In this document: piece by piece, positions 16,778 to 24,463 of the stretch
Position numbering within the stretch: position 1 is the first letter of the stretch
Layout of the letters: each line of letters begins with the position of its first letter
DNA from: Rhodococcus sp. HM1
GTDB lineage: Bacteria; Actinomycetota; Actinomycetes; Mycobacteriales; Mycobacteriaceae
Direction: 5' to 3'
DNA: 55,638 nucleotides
Assembly: GCF_023218075.1 (NCBI RefSeq)
Contig: NZ_JALPTB010000044.1
Span: forward strand, 1-55,638
Position numbers and translations under genes: made by a program
The notes under the pieces: model-generated
The model's input: only the letters and a program-made list of their open reading frames with translations
What the model was told of the DNA's origin: nothing
Databases searched by the model: none

Positions 16778-17207
16778 TCAGTGATCCCCGAATCGTTGGT
16801 CGATGCCGTCGAGCCAGAACCGAACCTCTACTGCCGCATCACGGGCGGTGACAATGGCGTCGACAGCCGCAACAAGACCTGTTCGAGTCCCGCGGTCGGT
16901 CCGGCGGGAAGCTGATCGGCGTGATCGGTGCAGGACGCATCAGCGTCGACGGATTGCTCGGCAAGAGCGACGGCTGGTTCGCACAGAGAGATTCAGTGGT
17001 CAGTGCCGCGGCGTAGCTATCGCTGCACAAGGCGGGGTCGGTGGTTACCCTCCCCGCCTTTATGTTTGCCATTATGTTTCGAGGATTGGGTCGTGACGAA
17101 CAGTGCCGGCCAAGGTGTTCGTTGAACTCGATCGGTTTGCTCAGGTACGGGATCGCTGGCACTTCGATGGCTCCACAATTGGCAGGTGCCACCGCCAATG
17201 TCCGTGA
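16778..17207. other. Intergenic region with possible coding remnant
   Basis: No convincing gene. A plus-strand stretch near 16905-17015 (reading GGKLIGVIGAGRISVDGLLG and ending SVVSAAA before a TAG at 17014-17016) looks like the 3' end of a decayed gene I cannot identify. A strong inverted repeat follows at 17029-17060. Confidence 0.4.
17029..17060. terminator. Bidirectional rho-independent-like terminator
   Basis: AAGGCGGGG (17029-17037) and CCCCGCCTT (17052-17060) form a perfect 9-bp stem with a 14-base loop, followed on the plus strand by TATGTTT. It lies between the plus-strand catabolic operon and the converging DUF4132 remnant. Confidence 0.65.
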
Positions 17208-17790
17208 TCACGTGGTTGCGGGTGTGCGGGTGGACGCGAGTTCGGTGAGGTCACGCAGTACTTCGGAGGCGTCGACGGGATGCCAGCGGCCCAATGGCGG
17301 GGGGTTGACGGACACGTCGACGATGTGTTGGTCGGGGAACATGGTGGAGGCGCCGACGGATATGCCGGGGGAGAACGAGACGGTGACGGTGCCGGAGGGC
17401 AGGTTCGGCTGGTGCTGATCTGGATGCCGGCGTCGGCGGGTTCTTCGCGGACCCATCCGCGGCGTTCCAGGCCGATCAGCGCTGTGGCGGGCACGGCGAG
17501 ATGTTCGAAGCGGGTCAGGCGCATGGTGGTTCGTTCCGGCCCGGTGGGCTCGTGCACCGTACGGTTCAGTTGCTCGAACGGCTGCGCAGTTTCGAATCGT
17601 GTCCGCCATTCGATGAGGGAGTCACTGAGCTTGCACGGGTGCACGAGCCCGATGACCTCCTCACTCCCAAAGGTGCTCTCGAGTCCACGCAGACGGAGGT
17701 GGCCAGAACCCGGCATCCACCGCGCACGCTCGGCGAGCTGGGTCATTGGAGAAGCGGACCCCTCGGTTCGTCCCGCGTTACGAGCTTCGC
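17208..17790 (-). pseudogene. DUF4132-domain protein, 3' remnant with a frameshift
   Basis: One minus-strand frame encodes IGLVHPCKLSDSLIEW, then AQPFEQLNRTVHEP and ATALIGLERRGWVREEPADAG, the C-terminal core of DUF4132 proteins. The natural continuation (NLPSGTVTVSFSPGISVG, ending SEVLRDLTELAS) is in a different frame, so a frameshift lies near 17410-17430. The large N-terminal part of the protein, usually several hundred residues, is absent. DUF4132 proteins often accompany MoxR/VWA loci; the role is unknown. This copy is dead. The 5' limit of the remnant is approximate. Confidence 0.75.
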
Positions 17791-17861
17791 TCTGGCCACA
17801 CGACGACGATCCGATCACGGGTGCGAGCCCAGCCCCTTCGCTGAGCCCCATCACTATCCGA

Positions 17862-18260
17862 GGAGCAGGTCGCAACGCTGCCGGAGGAGTACCGCGAGGC
17901 GTACCTGACGCTGCGCGGAATGGATGCGGCCGAGCGGACACGCTTTATCGGTCACACGGCGCTCACCGCATGGCCTTCGACGTTCTGAGCTCGGTATGTG
18001 TCGACGGGGATCTGCGTACGGTGTGGCCGCTGTACGACCCGGATTTCCGAACGGCGCTGGCCGAGCAGTGGGTGCGCGACAACGACCGCCACCTCCACGC
18101 CGTGGGAGAGGACGGTGACACGGTCGCCTCGGCGCTCGCGGAAGCCGAACCTGATCATCCGCTCTGGATGCACTTCGAGCGTGTGCACGAGGGCGGAGAA
18201 CTCGACCCACAGGGGTTCGATGAGACAGACTGGCAGCAGAGGCACGGGTGCTCCGGGTGA
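17862..18260 (+). pseudogene. Unidentified hypothetical gene, probably frameshifted
   Basis: Two plus-strand frames look coding in succession. The first reads EEQVATLPEEYREAYLTLRG and stops shortly after 17970. The second, from ATG 17970, reads MAFDVLSSVCVDGDLRTVWP and continues 96 residues to ETDWQQRHGCSG. They may be one gene broken by an indel near 17960, or the 96-residue ORF may be complete. It is acidic and Trp/Asp rich near the end, and I recognise no family. It sits between the DUF4132 remnant and the porin genes in a visibly decayed stretch. Confidence 0.35.
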
Positions 18261-18452
18261 TCGTGGGACTTCAGCAATCACATGATCGACTCGGTACCCG
18301 AGCCTCTACCTGTACCGACACGCCGGAACTTCACCTGCGCTGGACGGACACCTCATTTTGTCGGGCGCTTTTATGGACGTTGCTGCTTGACAGAGGAGCT
18401 AGGGGCAGTCCGTCGTCGGATCCTTTCCAGTGCTGTGCTTTCGAGCGAGGGT

Positions 18453-18492
18453 GCCCCGCTGTCGAGAGGATGAGGGTTCTCGGCAGCGGGGC
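18453..18492. terminator. Stem-loop after the MspA porin gene
   Basis: GCCCCGCTGTCGAGA (18453-18467) pairs with TCTCGGCAGCGGGGC (18478-18492), a 15-bp stem with one mismatch and a 10-base loop. It starts 16 bp past the porin stop (minus strand). It lacks a T-run, so termination would be of the GC-stem type common in actinobacteria. Confidence 0.6.
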
Positions 18493-18507
18493 GGTCCCCA
18501 TGGTCGG

Positions 18508-19209
18508 TCAGCCGATGCTGAAGGGCTGTCCCCACAGGGTGACCTGCTGGGTGGCCGTCGGAGTGTCGACGGTGACCTTCACATAGCTGCGGGCCTGAGC
18601 GTAGCCCGCGCAGCCGGTGACGCCGAGGGTGGTGTCGCCCCAGGTGACACTGCCGCTCGCACCCTTGAAGGTGTTGAAGTTGCGGTGCGTCTCGGCGCCG
18701 AACGGGTCGGTGGTGGTGATGTCGATGACCTTGTAGTCATACGCCTGGTTGGGTGCGAGAGTGATTCCCGCACCGGCGTTGGCGCCGAGGGTTCCGGACT
18801 GTGTCGTTGCGGTCGCGGTGCCGGTGATGCCGCCGCCTGCATTGAGGCCGCCGTTGAGGTTCGCGGTGAGCGAGAGTTGGCAGGCGACGATGTAGCCGGG
18901 CTGGATGCGGCCACCGATCTTCGCGCCCGGCCCGCTGAGCTCGACCTTTGCATTGCCGGAGACCCAGACGTTGCGGTGCAGGGGCGTGGCCCCCATCGAC
19001 GGGGAGATATTCGCCGTCTCGCCGGTGCGCGTGACGGTCACGACGGTGCCGTCCGGCAGAGTCTGGGAGATGTTTCCATCCGGCAGTGGGACGAAGGTAT
19101 CGGCGTTGGCGGCACCTGCGGAAGCGAATCCGAGGGCAACGGCGATCGTCGCGCCCATGCCGGCCACCTTGAGGCCGCGGCGAAGGCCGCTGATGACGCT
19201 GGTCTTCAT
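18508..19209 (-). CDS. MspA-family outer-membrane porin
   Basis: 233 residues with a classical signal peptide (hydrophobic VAGMGATIAVALGFASAGA, cleavage after AANA) and then a mature protein starting DTFVPLPDG. The MspA signature is visible in VWVSGNAKVELSGPGAKIGG, GYIVACQLSLTANLNGG, GCAGYAQARSYVKV and the C-terminal LWGQPFSIG. MspA proteins form octameric channels in the mycolate outer membrane for small hydrophilic solutes. Next to catabolic genes it may raise substrate uptake (inference). A tandem second copy lies immediately upstream but is truncated (19278-19430). The start ATG has GAGAG upstream, and a strong stem-loop follows the stop. Confidence 0.92.
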   Translation of the reverse strand: MKTSVISGLRRGLKVAGMGATIAVALGFASAGAANADTFVPLPDGNISQTLPDGTVVTVTRTGETANISPSMGATPLHRNVWVSGNAKVELSGPGAKIGGRIQPGYIVACQLSLTANLNGGLNAGGGITGTATATTQSGTLGANAGAGITLAPNQAYDYKVIDITTTDPFGAETHRNFNTFKGASGSVTWGDTTLGVTGCAGYAQARSYVKVTVDTPTATQQVTLWGQPFSIG

Positions 19210-19277
19210 GTTGTTCTACTCTCGAGGTCGGGTCTCGCGCGCAGCGAGGAGTCGGGGATGTACGGTCTCGGGCTGGG

Positions 19278-19430
19278 TCAGCCGATGCTGAACGGCTGGC
19301 CGTACAGCGTGGTCTTGACGTAGTCGTTGCCCGTCACTTCCAGGACCGTGTAGGCGCGGGCCTGGGCGTAGCCGCCGCAGCCCTGGACCTCGAGCTGGGC
19401 GTCCTGGTACTGGACAGGGCGGTAGGAAGC
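19278..19430 (-). pseudogene. 3' stub of a second MspA-family porin gene
   Basis: The minus strand reads YQDAQLEVQGCGGYAQARAY and then LYGQPFSIG before the stop at 19278-19280, closely matching the last 45 or so residues of the adjacent intact porin. Upstream of about 19430 the similarity ends and plasmid-backbone sequence begins, so some 80% of the gene is gone. I find no matching 5' part elsewhere in the window. The break marks a recombination or integration boundary. Confidence 0.8.
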
Positions 19431-19483
19431 GGAACGGTTTCGGATCGGTCATCGCCCTATGTACGTCAGGTGGGTGGGCGAGT

Positions 19484-20938
19484 TCAACGGCCGCAACCGT
19501 CGGCCTCCTTCTTTTCCGCGAGGTCCGCGGCGAGTTGCTCGCGCACGGCGCGTCGATGCTCGTTGGATGCCGGTGGCCCCTGTGGTGTCGACGTGACGGC
19601 GCGGGCACTGCGATAAGCCTTGGCCAGTCGGTGTGCCGCATCTGTTGCGGTTTCGCCACTCTGTTCTCGGCCGTGGATCTTGTGTTCGGTGGGGGAGGGT
19701 CCGGTCCAGTCAAGTCGGGAGAGCCGGTAGGCCACCAGACGTAAGGACGAGATCATCGCGTTTGCTGTGGGCCATGTCCATCCGCGAGTGGTGCCGTCGT
19801 GGTTGAGGGCGTGTGCGATGTCGATGCCGGTCCAGCGGTCGGTGTCGATGCCGGCGTCGGTCAGGAGGTCGCAGACTGATCCGATGTGTCCTCGGCGCCG
19901 GCCGGTGTCCTCGTCGATGCCGACGATTGTGCGTAGTGCTGGGATGCGTTCGATCAGTTGGGCGGCGGCTCGTTGGAGGGCCAGGGGTCGGGGTGTGGTC
20001 GGGGTCGAGGTCTTCTCGCCTGCGCGTGTGCGCGCTTGGTGATCTTTCCTGACGGAAAGACACATTGCTAAAGAACCACTAGGGGATTGGGGTGCGGAAC
20101 TCGGTGATCGGCGTTGTGCTGGTGAAATCGGTCGGCTAGCAGAGGTTTCGGTGTGGTGGGCGGAGCGTGATGGTCGGTGCCGGCTCCGTCGACGTGGCTT
20201 CTTGTGTGGTTTCTTTGGGGCGGGCATGGTCTCAACGGCCCATACGGGTGCGGATAGTGCCCACACGCTGGCAGCACCGACCTGTAGTCGACTCGGAGGT
20301 TGGCCGTGGGTATGTGTGTAGAGGCGGGCGGCGGCTTCGCGTTCGGTGGCGTTGAGTTTCTTGCCGCGGGCGAGTTCGACGCCGAGGTCGAGTGTCTTGA
20401 GTGCGCGTCGGCCGCGTTTGAGTTGGTCGATCGACAGGCTGCCTTGGGTGGCAAGGGTGGCCAGGGAGGCGCAGACGTGGCGTCCAGTGGTGGATTCGGC
20501 GTACTGGGCGTGTGCGGCGCAGACCCGCAGGAACGTGGTCGCGGCGATGCCGTGGCGTTTGAGGGCTGCGTGTCCGCGTTCGGTGTGGGTGACGACCCAT
20601 TCGCACAAGGTCAGCCAGTATCGGCGGCTGTGCCAGGTCGGGACGCGGGCACATGCGCCGGCAGGGATGGGCAACGAGAGTGCGGCGCGGGTGCCTGCGG
20701 GTTGGGCGTCGAGCAGGTCGCAGACGGCTTCGTCGGTGGGATGGTCCTGCGTTTGGGCTGCTTCGAGTGCGGCGACGTTGGCGACGGCGGCGGCGACGAT
20801 GGCGTCCCATTCGGCGTCGGTGAACGGTTGCGGAAGTGGGAGGTCGGCCTCGTCGGTGTTGGTTGACGCGCCGAGGTTGGAATTGTAGGTGGTTGGGTGT
20901 GTTTCAGGGTGTGCGCTACCCTGAGACGTACCTGGCAC
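19484..20938 (-). CDS. Probable plasmid replication initiator (Rep-like) protein
   Basis: 484 residues from GTG 20938. The central part (LPIPAGACARVPTWHSRRYW, LTLCEWVVTHTERGHAALKR, ATTFLRVCAAHAQYAESTTG) and a basic, Ser/Arg-rich linker (PHKKPRRRSRHRPSR) followed by a C-terminal region (HIGSVCDLLTDAGIDTDRWT, TWPTANAMISSLRLVAYRLS) look like a DNA-binding replication protein of rhodococcal plasmids. I base this on pattern recall plus context, not on a clear catalytic motif. A palindrome CAGGGT-N7-ACCCTG (20905-20923) lies inside its first codons, and a candidate antisense RNA covers the leader. The gene starts just inside the backbone boundary beside the broken porin. Confidence 0.5.
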   Translation of the reverse strand: MPGTSQGSAHPETHPTTYNSNLGASTNTDEADLPLPQPFTDAEWDAIVAAAVANVAALEAAQTQDHPTDEAVCDLLDAQPAGTRAALSLPIPAGACARVPTWHSRRYWLTLCEWVVTHTERGHAALKRHGIAATTFLRVCAAHAQYAESTTGRHVCASLATLATQGSLSIDQLKRGRRALKTLDLGVELARGKKLNATEREAAARLYTHTHGQPPSRLQVGAASVWALSAPVWAVETMPAPKKPHKKPRRRSRHRPSRSAHHTETSASRPISPAQRRSPSSAPQSPSGSLAMCLSVRKDHQARTRAGEKTSTPTTPRPLALQRAAAQLIERIPALRTIVGIDEDTGRRRGHIGSVCDLLTDAGIDTDRWTGIDIAHALNHDGTTRGWTWPTANAMISSLRLVAYRLSRLDWTGPSPTEHKIHGREQSGETATDAAHRLAKAYRSARAVTSTPQGPPASNEHRRAVREQLAADLAEKKEADGCGR

Positions 20939-21115
20939 GGTAAGTCCCTTCGGGGAAGCAGTAACTCGCGAGTCTTTGAAGCTGCGAACTTCGGAGACTC
21001 ACCCAAGAGCGCGATCGTCCTGCCAGACGTTCTTGCTCGAGTGGTGAAGGACCTTTCAGGTCCTTCTGTGGAAGTGCTCGTGAAGCCCACCCTTTCGGGG
21101 GTGGGTTTCTCTTTT
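20929..21115 (+). ncRNA. Candidate antisense (countertranscript) RNA over the rep leader
   Basis: Oriented opposite to rep and covering its start codon and upstream leader. A possible promoter is TTGGGT (20893-20898), an 18-bp spacer and TACCCT (20917-20922), giving a start near 20929. Four successive stems are visible: TCCC/GGGA at 20945-20956, GAGTCT-GAAG/CTTC-AGACTC at 20970-21000, GAAGGACCT/AGGTCCTTC at 21046-21066 (3-base loop), and a terminator stem at 21086-21105 followed by TTTCTCTTTT. No good ORF lies in it. The layout matches copy-number control RNAs of plasmids; that role is inferred. Confidence 0.55.
21086..21115 (+). terminator. Rho-independent terminator of the candidate antisense RNA
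   Basis: CCCACCC (21086-21092), loop TTTCGG and GGGTGGG (21099-21105) followed by TTTCTCTTTT. One of the clearest intrinsic terminators in the window, and it points on the plus strand where no protein gene precedes it. Confidence 0.8.
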
Positions 21116-21291
21116 GGGTTGAGTCACTGCGCTGTTGAGTTGTCGGGCTATGTGGTTCGGGTTACTCGGTCATGGATGCGTCTCCTCGGTGCTCAAGGTG
21201 CGCGTGACGACTCCGTATCAGCGTGTGCGTAGTTCGTGATGGATGAGGTACACGTGGAGGGGCTCCTGGGGTGTGGAGCCGACGGACGGGG

Positions 21292-21594
21292 TTATGAACC
21301 GTGCGGTGCGACGATGGACTGGGCGAACGCGGCGACCTGCCTGATCTGCTCGATCGAGGCTGTCTCCGGATCGGAGGCGACGAGCCCGACGGTGTCGGCG
21401 AGCGCGATGTACCCGCAGGCGGCAGCCCGGCGCGTGGGGGACAGGACCAGTGGTCCGTACCGCTCGAGCAGCTCGTCGAGGTCCAGGACCGCCGGAGTAG
21501 CGGTGCCGCGGACGAGTCGGGCTGTGAGTCTGCTGTCGAGGGCGAGGATCGCCCATCGGCGGCCGTCCCGGTCGACGGCGACGGGGGAGTTCAC
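21292..21594 (-). CDS. Hypothetical protein, third gene of the WhiB-like operon
   Basis: 100 residues from GTG 21594, overlapping the preceding stop by four bases (GTGA). It begins MNSPVAVDRDGRRWAILALD and has short hydrophobic stretches but no clear membrane helix and no motif I recognise. The overlap shows translational coupling to the 168-residue protein upstream. It probably belongs with the plasmid maintenance or regulation module rather than with metabolism. Confidence 0.65.
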   Translation of the reverse strand: MNSPVAVDRDGRRWAILALDSRLTARLVRGTATPAVLDLDELLERYGPLVLSPTRRAAACGYIALADTVGLVASDPETASIEQIRQVAAFAQSIVAPHGS

Positions 21595-22097
21595 GCGACA
21601 TTCCGATCACTCGTCGCGGGTGAGGCTACGCGGTGCTGCCAGGCGGTGTACGCGTCGCGGACGAAGGACATTGCGATCGCGGGCTCGTGCTCGTGCCCGA
21701 GGGCATCGAGTGCGCCAAGGATGCCTTCGAGGCCGCCGAAGGTGTGGCCGGCGAGATGATCGAGCGCGTCGGTGCAGGTGTCGGCGACGGCGCTCCACGC
21801 GATGTCGAGACCGGGGGATAAGGCGGCGGTGCGGGCTGTGCGCGCGAGGTCCGCGATGGCCTGCCATTGCTCGATCGTCGCGGTGTCGGTGGCGGTGTCC
21901 CGGCATGCGGCGGCGATGTGGTCGGCCGCCAGGCGCGGGAACCCGTCGATGGCAGCAACCAAGCCCCAGGTGCGGTTGGCGTACAGGTCGGCGAACCACC
22001 GCCAGCGGTCCGCCGCGGGGTGGTCATCACCGGCCGGTGCCTCGATAACGCCCTGGGCGATGGCCTCGAACAGGTTCAGATGCGGGCTGGGCTTCAT
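21591..22097 (-). CDS. Hypothetical protein, second gene of the WhiB-like operon
   Basis: 168 residues from ATG 22097, which overlaps the WhiB-like stop in ATGA. The product (starts MKPSPHLNLFEAIAQGV) is Ala/Asp-rich and predicted mostly helical, with several Trp residues (DRWRWFADLYANRTWG). I do not recognise a family. Tight coupling on both sides implies it works with its neighbours. The longer upstream frame overlaps the WhiB-like gene and is not favoured. Confidence 0.7.
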   Translation of the reverse strand: MKPSPHLNLFEAIAQGVIEAPAGDDHPAADRWRWFADLYANRTWGLVAAIDGFPRLAADHIAAACRDTATDTATIEQWQAIADLARTARTAALSPGLDIAWSAVADTCTDALDHLAGHTFGGLEGILGALDALGHEHEPAIAMSFVRDAYTAWQHRVASPATSDRNVA

Positions 22098-22915
22098 GCC
22101 ACCGCCCCCTTGAACAACGCGAGTTGTCCGCCGGCAGGGGACGCTGGAACATCCTGCACGGGAGAAGAAGCGGGGATGCTTTGGTCGGTCGCCGCACGCC
22201 GGGGCGGCCGGGACTTCGGCCTGGGCTTTCGACGCTTGGTCTTGGCTCCGCACCGGTCGGCGTAGGCATCGAACATCTCGGGAGCGATCTCGTCGCCTTT
22301 ACCGGAGAACAGTCGCCCCGCCAGGATCTGATCGCGAATCTTCTCCCCGTTGGCCAACCTGCGGTCGAGCTCAGTGGTGCACGAGGTGAGCAGCGGGCAC
22401 TGTCCACACGCTGCGACGGCCTGCCGCCACGGGGCGGACTTGTTTCCGCTGACTGTCCACACCTGTCCTTTGCCGGAGCACAGGCCTTGACCTGCGCGGA
22501 CCTCGCTCATCGGAGCTTTGAAGCGGGATTCGAGCTCGATGGCGATACGGCGCGAAGTGGGGCATACGCGCACGGTGGGGGTGTAGACGAATCCGCATCG
22601 TCGGCACCGGCCGGTGCCACAGTGTTCCCGCTCGAGCGCCCGGAGCTGGTTCGTCGAGTAGTCGCTGAACGATCGCGTGTGGGCGCGTTCGGTGAGCGCG
22701 CGCAACGCCTCGACGACGGACAGACACAGCGGCCGGTCCGTGGAGTAGGTGAACCCGCACGACGAGCATGCGGTGCCCTCTGGATTCGGCAAGTGCGCAG
22801 CGAGGACGTAGTGCGGATCCTTGCTGCCACGGATTGTGTCTTGAGTCTCTCCGTGAGGACGGGCGGGACTCTCTGCTACTAGGCGTATCTGCCCAGCGCC
22901 AACTAACCTGTTCAT
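22094..22915 (-). CDS. WhiB-like Fe-S protein with two extra CxxC segments
   Basis: 273 residues. The segment from GQGLCSGKG to ACGQCPLLTSC gives the WhiB four-cysteine pattern (C, long gap, CxxC, C), the ligand set of a [4Fe-4S] cluster, followed by a basic region (TKRRKPRPKSRPPRR) that could bind DNA. Two earlier segments, ACSSCGFTYSTDRPLC and RCRRCGFVYTPTVRVC, are similar to each other and look like duplicated zinc-ribbon halves. Ordinary WhiB proteins are 80-130 residues, so this is an enlarged form. It heads an overlapped three-gene operon. Three unusual hairpins lie 22-126 bp upstream of its start (22937-23041), suggesting leader or promoter control. Confidence 0.7.
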   Translation of the reverse strand: MNRLVGAGQIRLVAESPARPHGETQDTIRGSKDPHYVLAAHLPNPEGTACSSCGFTYSTDRPLCLSVVEALRALTERAHTRSFSDYSTNQLRALEREHCGTGRCRRCGFVYTPTVRVCPTSRRIAIELESRFKAPMSEVRAGQGLCSGKGQVWTVSGNKSAPWRQAVAACGQCPLLTSCTTELDRRLANGEKIRDQILAGRLFSGKGDEIAPEMFDAYADRCGAKTKRRKPRPKSRPPRRAATDQSIPASSPVQDVPASPAGGQLALFKGAVA

Positions 22916-22936
22916 CGCAGGCTCCGTATCTGCATC

Positions 22937-23041
22937 GAGGCCACGGGCTGCTAACCCGTGTGCCTCTGGCTTGTTCGACTGCTGTAACAGTCGGCTTGCT
23001 ATTGGACGGTCCCTCAGCTGCTGCTAACAGCTGGGGGACCG
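22937..23041. repeat. Three tandem hairpins with a shared apical loop
   Basis: Hairpin 1 (22937-22966) has stem GAGGC-CACGGG and loop CTGCTAA. Hairpin 2 (22976-22993) has stem CGACTG and loop CTGTAA. Hairpin 3 (23007-23041) has a 14-bp stem, perfect except one G-T pair, and loop CTGCTAA. Stems differ in sequence, but the loops are the same or nearly so. They lie between the divergent WhiB-like and XRE genes. Neither strand has a T-run after hairpin 3, so these are not ordinary terminators. On the minus strand they would form the 5' leader of the WhiB-like operon, with loops UUAGCAG/UUACAG. Confidence 0.7.
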
Positions 23042-23178
23042 TTCGCGTTCAGTGGCTACTTCGCTCCTTCCATATCATCCATCTATACAAACGATCTATT
23101 CAAATCCATATGCGCGCATCGTATCGAGGGAGTTGCACAGTGTCTAGCGATGACGACTTCACAAGGAGGATTCGGACG

Positions 23179-23625
23179 GTGAGCCGACGGGTAATGCGTG
23201 GCTTCAGTCCCGACGCTCTGCGTCAGGCGCGCCTCAACGCCGGCTTGTCGCAGACGGAGATCGCGCGGGTCGCGAAGGTGGGCACAGGGACCGTCCGCCG
23301 CTGGGAAATGGGCGAGTCCTCCCCGCAGGTCGATTTGCTCGCGCGGGTTGTCGAAGTGCTTGGGGTGACGATTGCGGACGTGGTGAAAGTGCCCGAGACC
23401 GAGCGCTACCCGGGTGACTGGCGTGTGCTGCTGGGCCTGACGCAACCGCAACTCGGCGCCAAGGCCGGCGTTACCACTCAGATTGTGAGTTGTGTGGAAC
23501 GCGGCGTGATTTCGCTTTCCGACAACGTCGGCGAAAGGCTCTCCGCTGCGTTGGGGATTTCGGAGGAAGAACTGCGAGCGGCGCACGAACGCGCTCGAAA
23601 CAGGCCGCTCGGCGAGCCTTCGTAG
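23179..23625 (+). CDS. Regulator with two XRE (HTH_3) domains
   Basis: 148 residues. GTG at 23179 is chosen because AAGGAGG (23163-23169) lies nine bases upstream, although the frame is open further. Residues of about 10-65 form a first XRE domain (ALRQARLNAGLSQTEIARVA) and residues of about 75-130 a second, more diverged one (LLGLTQPQLGAKAGVTTQIV). Double-HTH repressors of this size are common on plasmids and phages. It is divergent from the WhiB-like operon and may control both promoters across the AT-rich stretch at 23075-23115. No ligand domain is present. Confidence 0.82.
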   Translation: MSRRVMRGFSPDALRQARLNAGLSQTEIARVAKVGTGTVRRWEMGESSPQVDLLARVVEVLGVTIADVVKVPETERYPGDWRVLLGLTQPQLGAKAGVTTQIVSCVERGVISLSDNVGERLSAALGISEEELRAAHERARNRPLGEPS

Positions 23626-24463
23626 GTCTTTCGCTCGTGGGCGTCTTGTGCGTCGTTCGTTATCGGTGCCCGCGCTCCGCATGTCGTCTCCGATTCCGGG
23701 TAGCTGGAAGCAGACCTCACGATTTTCGTGGGCCTACTGCTTCCAGACGGGAATCACTCACCGACCGGTGCGAGCGCGAAGGAGGCACTCCCCCGGGCAC
23801 ATGAGAACTTACCCAGGTGGGGCAGCTGAGGCAAAGTGTGTGTCGCAAATCACTGTAACGTTCGATGTTCGGGACGTATCGGAGTGGGAGAGCTTCCGAT
23901 GTCTCTTGCTTGGCAGCTTTGGTTGACAGTGTCTGACTCGTCGGTGCGAGAGCGTATTTGAGGTTCGAGTTCCAGATGACGGACGCGTCAATCCATTCGT
24001 CGTTCTGCTCGGCTGGGGCCGTTCGAGCAGCTGGGGCAAGGCGGTGCAGTCGCGTTCTCTCTATGCAGAGTTCGGATGTGCTCACGGTGGCGACACTGCA
24101 ATGGTTGAACGGGCCGAAGGTGCCTGAGGTGTCGGTAGGTGGCTCGTATGGTTGATCTGGCAGCCATAGATGAATAGTGGCTGTGCGCAGCGGGGTTCGT
24201 AGCTATTTGGGCGGCGGGATGAAGTCATCCACCTTTCGCTCCAGACAGGTCCCTCGTTCGATCGCGGCGCGATTCCGAAGAATGGATCTTGGCGCAGTGA
24301 AATGACATGTGCTTTTTGCGTCGTCAAGGCCGATCCGGCACGTCACGGGTCGAGAGGTGGGGGTTCGGCGGAGGAGACGGCGGTACGGCACACTCGGGCC
24401 ATGACTTCTGTGGGGAGTGCCCGTTCCGGAGAAATCACGCCGAACGTTCCAGGGGAGGGCAAG
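23626..24463. other. Degenerate intergenic region
   Basis: About 840 bp with no intact gene. It holds a perfect 10-bp inverted repeat CTGGAAGCAG/CTGCTTCCAG (23704-23713 and 23737-23746), which could be a terminator or an old mobile-element end. There is also a possible IS256-type remnant (see 23950-24085) and the promoter region of the P450 gene. Confidence 0.5.
23950..24085 (-). pseudogene. Possible IS256-family transposase remnant
   Basis: The minus-strand reading RLHRLAPA followed by AEQNDEWID resembles the last residues of IS256/mutator transposases (pattern LAEQNDEW). Surrounding sequence does not continue the family, so only a scrap remains. Low confidence, because the match is short. 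Confidence 0.33.

Noticed and set aside
23007..23041. The long hairpin read as a simple intrinsic terminator
   Set aside because: No T-run on either strand, no gene ending just before it, and it shares its loop with two further hairpins.
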